Shown: piece after piece, positions 1 to 9,543 of the stretch
Position numbering within the stretch: position 1 is the first letter of the stretch
Layout of the letters: every line of letters begins with the position of its first letter
Source of the DNA: Colias croceus
Taxonomy: Eukaryota > Arthropoda > Insecta > Lepidoptera > Pieridae
NCBI RefSeq assembly: GCF_905220415.1
Contig: NC_059553.1
Span: 208,501 to 272,500 of the forward strand
DNA: 64,000 bases
Direction: 5' to 3'
The notes under the pieces: model-generated
Databases searched by the model: none
Told to the model about the DNA's origin: nothing
What the model saw: only the letters and a program-made list of their open reading frames with translations
Program-made: the position numbers and the translations under genes

Positions 1-393
1 AAGCATTGAAACATGGCCGGCTCTAATGACCTAAAGTTTTTACACAGTTGACAGATATATACCTACTACGGTGGTTTTTATGAATGGTGATTATAAAACT
101 CAGATTCAGCGCTCGATCCCGAACGGATCTAGATTCTCTGGAAAAAAGGAGATTAAGTTTAAGAAGCTTATCTAAAATTTAATTCATATTTATATTAAAT
201 ATTGTTGACATATTTTTATAATTTATATTATTACGAGGAAGATTATTAGCAGCTATGATCAGTTATAAATACTGTCTATTTGATTTTGTTTCAGAATTCA
301 ACTATCATATCCATCAGATAATGTATATACAGATGCATTTTTTTTTCAGATTTGAAATGAAAACGACATTTATTAACAAAAATAAACGTGGAA
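1..393. other. AT-rich stretch without a recognised gene
   Basis: No exon, RNA gene or repeat could be supported here. The stretch ends at the target duplication of the RTE insertion that follows. Confidence 0.5.
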
Positions 394-407
394 TATATTA
401 CAGTGCA

Positions 408-2548
408 GAAACAAAATTTAGAAAATAATATAAATCTCAATCATGATACAAAAAACATACAATATTTCTACGACAAATTAGAAAACATAATCTCAACAAG
501 CGTTATTAAAAAACCTACAACTAATAACAGAGACAATAAAACTCACATACTAAGCGAATCAACAATAAAACTACTAAACAGGCGAACAGAATTATTAAAA
601 ACTAAAAATAAAACAAAAGAAATTAAAGAGGAACTTAAAAAATTGTTTAAATTATCAAATAAAGAAATAGCAAGAGATTACAAAAACCATAGAAGCAAAA
701 TTATAGAGAAAAACTTAGACAAATACAGAAGCATCAAACGAGCTAACAAAGAACTTACTACACATAAAGACTGGATACTTAAACTAAACAAAAAGCAAGA
801 CACAACTAAAACACGTCAGGATATTATTAACTACGCAACTTCATTTTATAAAGAATTATATAAGAAACCAGAAATAATGATACAAAATACACAGAAAAAG
901 TCCTTGAGTACGCAACATAAGGTAGATATTGTAAACGAATTTGTTAGTGAGGACGAAGTATTAAAACATATCAAAAAACTAAAATCTGACAAAAGTCCAG
1001 GCCCAGATAATATTACCAATGAAGCTTTAAAGATAGGTGCACCAGTACTCACTCCATATCTCGCACAACTTTATAACTTAGTACTTCAAACCGAAAATGT
1101 ACCTAAACAATGGTACTGCTCAGAGATAGTTTTGCTCTACAAAAAAGGTGATCCATTAGATATTGCTAATTATAGACCTATTAGCCTTCTATCTAGTATT
1201 TATAAACTTTTCACATCCATACTTTTGAGTCGGTTAACACCACTAATAGATTCCCAACAACCAATTGAACAAGCAGGCTTTCGTTCAGCCTTTTCAACTA
1301 TAGATCATATCCACACGTTAGACCAAGTACTAGAGAAATATAAAGAGTTCAATCACCCGCTTTATGTAGCTTTTGTTGACTACTCAAAAGCATTCGACTC
1401 CATTACTCACTGTTCAATTTGGAAAGCGCTCGAATCATGCAAAATAAGTACCACATATATAAATATTCTAAAGAACATCTACTCTCATAGTGTAAGCAGA
1501 ATACGGTTAGAAAACAAAGGAGAAGAGATACAAATCGGACGAGGAGTTAGACAAGGCGACCCCTTATCGCCAAAGCTGTTCATCGCAGTATTGGAGGACG
1601 TCTTCCAGAGTATTGACTGGAAAAACAAAGGGCTGTGGATTTCAGGCCGATATCTTAGTCATCTAAGATTCGCAGATGACATAGTTCTATTTGCCAACTC
1701 AGCCAACGAACTAGAACAAATGTTACAACTGTTATCGAACTCCAGCCAGGAAGTAGGCCTACATATGAACCTTCAAAAAACTAAAATAATGACCAATTCT
1801 CGAACTAAATTAATACAAATATCCGGTAATAAAATCGAATATGTTAACAGCTACATATATCTAGGAAAGCTAGTATCATTTAACGAAAACTGTAATGAAG
1901 AAGAAGTTGATAGAAGAATTAATGGGACATGGAAAAAATTTTGGGCTCAAAAAGAAATTTTAAAAGGAGACTACCACATAGGATTGAAGAGAATAGTGAT
2001 GGATACTTGTATTTTACCTAGTTTGACATACGGGAGCCAGACATGGACATATACAAAGAAAATTAAAAACAAAATTACCACATGCCAACGTTCAATGGAA
2101 CGAAGTATATTAAAAATAAAAAAAATACAGAAGATTAGAAGCAAAGACATAAGAAATAAAACTAAACTAACAGATGCTCTCCGCCAAGCTCTACATCTCA
2201 AATGGCAATGGGCGGGTCACATATCGAGATATACAGATAACAGATGGACATTACTGACAACTAAATGGGCAGGACCAACAGGAAAAAGGAAAAAAGGTAA
2301 ACCAAGAAAGCGATGGGCTGATGATTTAATAGAAACGGTGGGCAAAAACTGGATGAAAATTTCACAGGATAGGATTACATGGAAGAGGAGAGAGGAGGCT
2401 TTTACCCAATAAGGGGTCCGTGGAAATAAGAAAAAATGAAACTAACATTAGATACTAAAATAAATTAAGTTAAACTAACAACTAACAAAACATTTGAAAT
2501 GTAAATTTTGATTTATTACACGGAATAAATGAGCTTTATTATTATTAT
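408..2548 (+). mobile_element. 5'-truncated RTE-type LINE with target-site duplication
   Basis: This non-LTR retrotransposon copy encodes a reverse transcriptase and ends in an ATT-repeat microsatellite tail (about 2534-2548), as RTE-clade elements do. It is bounded by a 14-bp direct repeat, TATATTACAGTGCA, at 394-407 and 2549-2562, which is the target-site duplication and fixes both ends. The apurinic endonuclease that should precede the reverse transcriptase is absent, so the copy is 5' truncated, as is usual for target-primed reverse transcription. The reading frame is uninterrupted, and with an exact duplication this points to a fairly recent insertion. Assignment to RTE rests on the tail, the GVRQGDPLSP and RFADD blocks and the tryptophan-rich C-terminus; other endonuclease-bearing LINE clades are less likely. 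Confidence 0.9.
409..2412 (+). CDS. LINE reverse transcriptase, partial (RTE clade)
   Basis: The open frame enters the element from flanking host DNA, so it has no native start; its first codons upstream of 408 are host sequence. Numbered from a GTG at 388, the fingers/palm region starts near residue 200 (KSPGPDNITNEAL). The catalytic aspartate block DYSKAFD lies at about 331-337, GVRQGDPLSP at about 386-395 and the RFADD active site at about 427-431. A thumb and a tryptophan-rich C-terminal region (WKWAGH-like, here WQWAGHIS, then DNRWTLLTTKW) follow. All key catalytic aspartates are present. The endonuclease is missing, so the copy cannot be self-sufficient. A second, shorter relative lies at 16610-17460. 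Confidence 0.9.
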   Translation, partial: KQNLENNINLNHDTKNIQYFYDKLENIISTSVIKKPTTNNRDNKTHILSESTIKLLNRRTELLKTKNKTKEIKEELKKLFKLSNKEIARDYKNHRSKIIEKNLDKYRSIKRANKELTTHKDWILKLNKKQDTTKTRQDIINYATSFYKELYKKPEIMIQNTQKKSLSTQHKVDIVNEFVSEDEVLKHIKKLKSDKSPGPDNITNEALKIGAPVLTPYLAQLYNLVLQTENVPKQWYCSEIVLLYKKGDPLDIANYRPISLLSSIYKLFTSILLSRLTPLIDSQQPIEQAGFRSAFSTIDHIHTLDQVLEKYKEFNHPLYVAFVDYSKAFDSITHCSIWKALESCKISTTYINILKNIYSHSVSRIRLENKGEEIQIGRGVRQGDPLSPKLFIAVLEDVFQSIDWKNKGLWISGRYLSHLRFADDIVLFANSANELEQMLQLLSNSSQEVGLHMNLQKTKIMTNSRTKLIQISGNKIEYVNSYIYLGKLVSFNENCNEEEVDRRINGTWKKFWAQKEILKGDYHIGLKRIVMDTCILPSLTYGSQTWTYTKKIKNKITTCQRSMERSILKIKKIQKIRSKDIRNKTKLTDALRQALHLKWQWAGHISRYTDNRWTLLTTKWAGPTGKRKKGKPRKRWADDLIETVGKNWMKISQDRITWKRREEAFTQ

Positions 2549-2562
2549 TATATTACAGTGCA

Positions 2563-5500
2563 ACATGAATCATGTAGCAGCACATGTTCTCGTGCTGAAA
2601 TACAAGAACCACCCGAGTCTTTGCTAGAATTTAAAATAAATTTCACAGAAATTGCACGGAGCTGAGTTACGGAACTTTCCTGTTTCTCAATAAACAATTT
2701 ATCTTAAGAGCTTCGTGAAAAGATTCTGTTTTTGTAAAAAAGTAACGAGGAAACGAACTTTTACATTTTTTAGTAGCGCTACAGCAATAAGTGTTTGCAG
2801 GTGAACTGAAATGAAACTAAAAACTAAATATTGAACCTCGCCTCGCGTTTGATGCAAAAAAAGTTATTTAAAACGTTACGCTTTGTACCATAATGTTCAA
2901 CTTTGTATTTCGTCTCTTAGTTGCTTTTGTGTTGCAATCGCTTTTTAAACTCAGATGAATTCTCTTTCGATTCAGAAATAGGTATATTTTTTATGCCGAA
3001 TATCGATTGGCTCGGCTGCAACGCGACGGATCAAACTGGGATTTGAGCGGCAATTTTTCCTGTTTGTGAAACAATTTTCAACACTGCGCCTTTATGGTTT
3101 TTACGAAAAATTTTGATGCAAATTTTGATCAATAGTTCTAACAAATACATATATTTAGAATAGCTTTATACAAAATAACAAACATGAAAACATCTTACAG
3201 TCTCACAACACTTTTTACTCTGAAAATTCTCTGACATCTGTTTTCGCTGATCGATTTTCTCGACAGATTGGGACAAGGTACATCTATTTTTATAAGTTCT
3301 ACATAGGTATCATTATCTGCAATTTATTAATACAATAGCTTCTGCTAATAATGCATATAGAATCGGAATAAAAATAAGTACGTAAACTCTATCTTATGCA
3401 ATAACAAAAGCTGCTAAGATGTAATAGCACTTTAGCAATAATGGGCACAAAATGGATAAAAATCAATTCCTTGTTCCCCAAATAGCTTCGGACCCTAAAG
3501 TCATCAAAACTAAGGACAACGAAATATCTATAACGCAATTCTGAAGTTAGTCCTAAAATCCTTTGAAGTCGCGATGTGCCGATAAAGTCTCAAAGTGAAT
3601 ATATTTACAACGGCTCAGCGGAGACGAATCGGGAATTCGTCCCGACTCGATTTAATTTACATCAAGCGAAGAGTTTAGTGAGTCGTTTTGTTATTGCGTG
3701 AAAGTTGCCGTAAGTATTCGTGCTAAGAATATTCTAGGCTCGCTTTCTGCCTGTGTAACTAACGGTTGTTACACAAACTTAACCCGTACGTGCCTATACG
3801 TTCACTCTTGTTTTAGGTACACGTGTTTTGTAAATAAAGCGTTGAACACTACATTTAAATAACATCAGCGTAGGTACGTATGCAGCATACCGACGATTTT
3901 GTACAATCCAGAATTCCTTTCAGTACCTACTTATATTTAAATAGCGCCCCGTATTTACCTTATTTATAATTAAAATACCGTTCTAAAGGCTGTGTACATA
4001 AAAAAGCAGAGTAAAGCTCAAGAGAACTTTGTATTAAGTATTGTGAGCTTTTACTTGCTTGTACCGCTCGTGTAAATTCATTTTAATGAAAATTCTGCTC
4101 CTTAAAACAACTTTTACACCGTATACTAAATTACGCTTTACTTTAGAACTAATTGTAGCCCGCAACTTTCAATGGATTTTTTAAATATATTTTAAGACTG
4201 TTTTTATTTTATTATACCTAAATTTAATAGAATTTGATGGCTTTTATTGCTGGAATGTGGTATCAATATTTTGCGATTATATTCTAAGTACCTATAGATT
4301 TATGAGATAGATCTTAATGAAAATTTGTAGACTTTTTAATATTACAAGACTGTTTTGTAGTTACCAACATTAATTTTGCAAAGTTGGAGCAGTTTTTAAA
4401 TTTTAATATGAATCTCGACTCACAAAGTACTGAAGTATGAGATGAAATATGTAAATTGAAAATACGTAAGTTGTACGGGCACATGTTGTCGGTATGCATT
4501 ACGACATTCCGCCCTATAATTGTGTTGAGAAATATTCCTCATGCGAACGCAAAAACATCGTTGGAAGCTTGGAACCTTATTTCCGCGTTTTTCCTACATT
4601 TCTCAACAAATTATGGCTATTTCAATAGTTTTATTATGAAGTAGTTTACCGCCTTTGTTCCTTGCGTTGGAAATAGTAAATAGAATAATGACTGGCATTC
4701 ACACGTGTTCACTCTAACTTATCATCTAAACTAATTAGGTGAATCTTTAAATGAAAATCAGATAATGTTAAAAGGCTTTATTTCATGACGTCTTCAATAT
4801 TGAAACATAGCCTTTTCATCAACACAAAAGTTTTGCGTTCAAAATAATAATCAACCGGCAACATCAACCTCAAATACAATGCATAAAGAGCAAATCATAA
4901 CTCACATGAACGCTTATACACTAACATATTTCAACCGTTATCGTAAAGTTTCCAACATAAAGATACACGAGCATATAATGTAAGAGTTCTGAGTTCATGG
5001 TTAGTGAAACAATCGCGAGAGAAGTCAGACGGCATTGCGTTGTTTAAACTTTGTTTCATACATTTGCCAACTTTGCCGAGCCGAGCCAAAGTTCGGCAGC
5101 CATTCTTAGATGTAACTTACTTAGCCTGAATGAATTATTACACTCGAATGCCGCTAATGGAGGCTTATCTCGGGTTCTGTTGAACATGACGGAATATTTA
5201 ATGCGGTGATTAGTGCATTTCGCATCGAGTGTTTTTCAAATAGGTATTTATTTCAGCTAGAGTTGGAGAAAGGAAACTGTAATATTACACAACGATTGCG
5301 GTATCCCAACGAGTTCTGCACAGAAGAAATTGCTAACTTTATAGTTGTTCTTTCAAAATGGAAGTTTCCATTGTTTCAGCCTTTTAGAAGTTTATACAGT
5401 GAATCACAATTGCTATGTTTAAAAAATTGTAATTTTCAAATTGAATTGTGCTTCGATACTAAGCTAACAGTAGTATTTTTCATAATATAATACCTATGTA

Positions 5501-6596
5501 TATGTAATTGTGTAGTGATCCCATTTATAATATGTAATATTAACATGAAAGTGCTGCCATTTACCAATAGACCTTGCAAAATTTATGTGCAAATAAATTA
5601 CTGTAGCTTTCATTCATTTCACATTGTAATACATTAAACTCATAAATAAAAACATAAACGGAAATGAAAGAAATATGAAATCTGACATGCACATGAGATA
5701 CATTCACCTCGAGCCATTTAATTAACTTTTACACGCGTTTCTTGCTTGAGGCTTTTAATACAAGCAGAGGTTTTATGGAACGGAATATTTTTGTATAACA
5801 TTTATGCTTTTCAGAATAATAAACTAGCTGAATAGCTGTAACTTTGTAATTGAAGCTCTGTATTTGTAATTTTTTATTCGAGCTTCTAATCCGAAGATTT
5901 GCGAATAGGGTCAGAGCACAAAGTAACTTTAAGAGAAGATTATTATTAAGATTTTGAGTTCTTGTAGACTTAAGACTTGAAGAGTATTTTACATCAGGTT
6001 TTCTTATTACAAATAAGTACAAGGGCTTAATAATTTATATTATATTTCTTCATTTACTTGAACAAAATAACAACCATATATTAAGAAATGTTAGTAGCTC
6101 TACATCATAGTTATTCAATTTTACCGTCAATTGAATCTCACTTTATATTTACAAGTAGGTACCTATGCCGTCTGACTCGTTTTAAATCGAATAAAAATAC
6201 TCTTCGGCAGTCACAAATGGTATTTGCTTTTCAATATACCTCAAGCGGATGCCGTGTGACATATTTTGCGCAAATCTTGGAATATTGAATAGTTCCGAGG
6301 TGTCGTGTCCGCTATCTCTGCGAATATATTCCATTTTCGCTCAAAGGAAATCCGCGAAAAATCCATTTCTGTCAGCTTCGTGTATAATCAATCTCGCACT
6401 TGCACTCAAATCTCTAGAATGTATTAAATTTATAGAAACTTTATCATTTTTACATGAGATAAAAAATACAATAAAGAATACAATCTCATCAATTTAGTTT
6501 TGATTTTCATGTGTAGTTTTATGCATGACAATTAATCTCAGATTGATGATGATGATTGATTGAAAAAATAAAACGACAAATAATCTACAATACACA
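2563..6596. other. Gene-free AT-rich interval
   Basis: About 4 kb with only short chance reading frames. No exon with credible splice sites, no RNA gene and no clear repeat was found. It may be intergenic or part of an intron of a gene lying outside the window. Confidence 0.45.
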
Positions 6597-6637
6597 TTTA
6601 TTAAACAAAAACACATCACAAACACTAGGGTCTAGGT

Positions 6638-7660
6638 CTACACTTCGATCGTCTGGTTCGTTATATAGTTGATGTCGTCGATGTCTTTATCGTAGTAGCA
6701 GTGCGGCTTGGCGGGCGAGAGGCGTCGGTGTCGCAGCATGAGGTATAGCAGCAGGTTGTACTCTGACGTGGCGTTCTGCACCGTGCGTAAGGTGGCCTCT
6801 ACCTGCTCCTGCCGAGCGTCCCACACGCGGAGCCGCTCTACGCAATCTTTTAAGTATACGTTTAACTGGAATATAAAGCGTCTGCGTCAGACCATGTTTG
6901 TAACAGTCAGACTTCTTATGTGGCTTTAGATCATAAACCAAAATAAGTAATTAAACTCTAACAAGAAGCAATGCAAGTAAAATTTGGTCCGCCTAAAGCA
7001 AAGGGGGCGCAAAATAAGGACTTAGAAAATTTTTGATCCAACGTCGACGGAGCCCCGCGATCCTATTTCTGTGTAGTTTTTTTTTTAAGAAACCTAACCT
7101 AACCTAACCTAACGGCTAACCTAACCTAAACCTGACCTAACGTATCTGTTGATTAGTTACCTACGTGTAATATTATTGGGCGAATATCTCGGCCATTTTT
7201 GATTTTAGAGAAAAGTTGTTCCTATAAAACATGCTTATATTAGCGTAATCTTTACGATAAAACAATAATAAATAGGTGTTATAATGACACCAACTCCATC
7301 AAAAATTTTTTAAGTCCTGCGCCCCCTTTGCTTTAGTCCAACCCAATATTATTATAGGAATATTAATTAATAGACTACCTTTAATATCCGTCTTTCCATT
7401 AGTTTTCTTTGTATCCAATCACATAAATGTGTTACAAACGCCAACAGAATAAGTAACACTGTAAAAAATATATCAAGAGGTGGGAAGTCTAGCGAGAACC
7501 AATTATAAAACTCCGGTGACACCAGCTGCCGAGTTATCGGCACCGGTTCTATAATGAGCTCCTTCGAGCCAAAATCTGGAACATAATACTGAGCTGGTAG
7601 GAGCAACAGCGTCACCAGCGCCGTCACCAGAAGGCCGCTGGAGCACCCGTTCAACGGCAT
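6638..7660 (-). CDS. Two-exon membrane protein of unknown function (169 aa)
   Basis: I do not recognise this protein. Exon 1 is 7660-7379 (94 codons) and exon 2 is 6865-6638 (75 codons plus TAG). The donor reads AAAG|GTAGTC and the acceptor TATATTCCAG|TTAAAC, and the junction is phase 0. Exon 1 has a hydrophobic segment near residues 8-24 (signal anchor or signal peptide) and a second at about 60-80 (LDIFFTVLLILLAFVTHL), followed by a basic stretch QRKLMERR. Exon 2 looks helical and charged, with a tyrosine- and aspartate-rich tail. The start at 7660 is the first ATG in frame. An AATAAA on this strand at about 6597-6602 could end the transcript. The gene is divergent from uroporphyrinogen-III synthase, with starts about 0.7 kb apart, and its intron contains a MITE (6993-7336). 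The exon structure is well supported; the function is unknown. Confidence 0.75.
6993..7336. mobile_element. Intronic MITE with CTAAAGCAAAGGGGGCGCA ends
   Basis: The ends form an inverted repeat with the core CTAAAGCAAAGGGGGCGC, continuing with few mismatches through AAGGACTT and AAAATTTTTGAT. The interior (about 7036-7140) carries a CCTAA-rich block next to a GTCGACGGAGCCCCGCG segment; the same block recurs in opposite orientation at about 57262-57350 inside a different element. There is no coding capacity. A target duplication was not evident. Confidence 0.75.
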
Positions 7661-8384
7661 CGAAAGCCAGCCCCGCCAGACTCTTCACATCGCTATCCCC
7701 ATAAACCAATAAATACATAAATAACACACATAAAATTGATTCACGTTATGTGACAATTTGTCAAATGAATTGTTTCCTTTTTTCTGGGCGTCATTTAGAC
7801 TAAATCATTTTGAAATACTTTTTAAATGTACAATTAGATAGCATCAAATAGAGTTCAAATAATACTTTTATTACTCATTCAAAATTAAACGTACCTTGGT
7901 TACATACTTGAAATGTATAATTTTTCTATAACGAGTATCCAATTTTTGATCTGACATGATGTCTATGGACATATTTCATTGTCAAAATGAATTGACAATG
8001 TCAACTGTCAAGTGTGACAACTGACAACAATCAACATCTGTGAATGTTGTCATTACGAAGTCGAACAAGGAAGAAATGGTAAAAACGACAAACAGGCTAT
8101 TAACAATTCATTAATAAACGAGAGGACAAATAAAAAGTACTGTTTTGTAATAAAATGACTTTAAGAATAAACATAACGTAAACTTCACGTAAGTTTTCCA
8201 CACATATTGTTTGATAAAAATCAGTCTAAAGCACTAGTGTAATAAAGAAGTTTTCCATCTCATTAAGAATTCAATGCCTTACATATTTCTCTCCATGTTT
8301 CCTGCACTTTCAGGGTCAGCCTTGTTATGTAGCAAACAACAAAGCAAAGAGCAAACGATTAGTGATACGAAAAAGATTGAAACT
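7661..8384. promoter_or_regulatory. Shared upstream region of two divergent genes, with a likely 5'-UTR splice acceptor
   Basis: This interval separates the start codons of the membrane protein gene (-) and uroporphyrinogen-III synthase (+), so both promoters should lie here. A strong acceptor (pyrimidine-rich run ending TTTCCTGCACTTTCAG) lies just before 8314, suggesting that the synthase has a non-coding first exon upstream. No TATA box or other element could be assigned with confidence. Confidence 0.5.
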
Positions 8385-9137
8385 ATGAAGAAAGTCGTTC
8401 TATTTAAAAGTTTGTCAGAGGACTATCAGAAAGCGTTCAGTGAACATAACTATGAAGCCGTATTCGTCGAGCCGTTGGAATTTGTGTACATAAACCTGCA
8501 GGAACTAAGTGAAAAACTACAGCAAAACGATTATGATGGCATTATATTGACGAGCCCGCGAGCAATCGAAGCTGTATCCAAATGTTGGTCGCCTTCGAAG
8601 TTCGTGATATGGAATTCAAAACGGGTATACACTGTAGGCGAAGCGAGCAGTCGGAAAATCAAACAGATGCTGGGGCTGGACGCGCTTGGCGAAACATGGG
8701 GCAGTGCGGAAAACTTGGCGAAAGTGATGAGTGCAGAAAATGCAGCATCAAGTAAGTTCATGTACCCCTGTGGCAACTTGCGTTCTGAAATTCTACCAAA
8801 TGTATTACAAGAAGCGGGTATCTCAGTTGATGCACTAACTGTGTATGAAACAAAAGAGAATGAACATTTAAGAGAAAGTCTGATTGATCTAAATAACAAC
8901 ATCAACCCGTGTTGCATGGTGTTCTTCAGTCCCTCTGGGTGTGAGTACATCTACAGACAACTGCAGACGTTCAGCAACAAGCTCTCTGTATTACCACACT
9001 TTGCGATTGGAAACTCAACAGCACATAAGATAGAGAACTTAGGAGTAGAAATAGCAGGTGTAGCGGCCAAACCCAAAGCGGAGAGTGTGATTGAGTCTGT
9101 GCAGCATTACTTTAGAACATTAGAAGCTTGTAGTTAA
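8385..9137 (+). CDS. Uros: Uroporphyrinogen-III synthase
   Basis: The enzyme cyclises hydroxymethylbilane to uroporphyrinogen III with inversion of ring D, a cytosolic step of haem synthesis. The 250-aa product has the family pattern: a KKVVLFKS start, the segment GIILTSPRAIEAV in the first lobe, VYTVGEASS at the lobe hinge, YPCGNLRSEILP, a VYET motif, VFFSPSGCEYI, and a closing AIGNSTAHKIENLG block. Length fits the eukaryotic family (about 260 aa). The frame also opens at an upstream ATG (8274), but a good splice acceptor at about 8313 cuts between them and an out-of-frame ATG-stop follows it, so I take the ATG at 8385. The coding part has no intron. AATAAA near 9230 is a candidate polyadenylation signal. 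Confidence 0.93.
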   Translation: MKKVVLFKSLSEDYQKAFSEHNYEAVFVEPLEFVYINLQELSEKLQQNDYDGIILTSPRAIEAVSKCWSPSKFVIWNSKRVYTVGEASSRKIKQMLGLDALGETWGSAENLAKVMSAENAASSKFMYPCGNLRSEILPNVLQEAGISVDALTVYETKENEHLRESLIDLNNNINPCCMVFFSPSGCEYIYRQLQTFSNKLSVLPHFAIGNSTAHKIENLGVEIAGVAAKPKAESVIESVQHYFRTLEACS

Positions 9138-9340
9138 TGGTACAAATATTATATCTATGGTGTTGGTTTTGTATATAATTTTATTGACTGTTATTATTTT
9201 TACTCGAATATAAATTTATTAAAGTTTTGTAAATAAAAGACTAAGGTATTGTGTATTCATTTAATCTCCTATTCTAGTAACTAAAAAATCCTATTTAAAT
9301 ACTATAATTAATAATTATAATATTTACATAGTAATACATA

Positions 9341-9462
9341 CATTCTTCAAGCGTAGAGTGAACAGGTACCTTCTAGGGAAGAGCGCTCCATCTTAGACCA
9401 CATCTCAGCTTAACATCAGGCGAGATTGTGGTCAAGCGCTTCCCTATAACCAATAACAAAAA
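9341..9462 (+). mobile_element. LINE 3'-end fragment
   Basis: About 120 bp matches the 3' end of the LINE at 23284-23537 (for example GTGAACAGG...CTTCTAGG, TAGACCACATC, CATCAGG, ATTGTGGTCAAGCG) and ends in an A-rich run. It lies just downstream of uroporphyrinogen-III synthase. Only the last codons and 3' UTR of the element remain. Confidence 0.75.
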
Positions 9463-9543
9463 AAAAATTCAGGATTCACCAAAACTTCTTAATCAATAAT
9501 ACTTATTTTATTAGATTTTTTAAATAGTTTAAACTAACATGAA

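Noticed and set aside
7082..7145. Interstitial telomere array (CCTAA units)
   Set aside because: Only a few imperfect units, and the same block recurs inside another TIR element, so it is a TE module rather than a telomere fusion scar.
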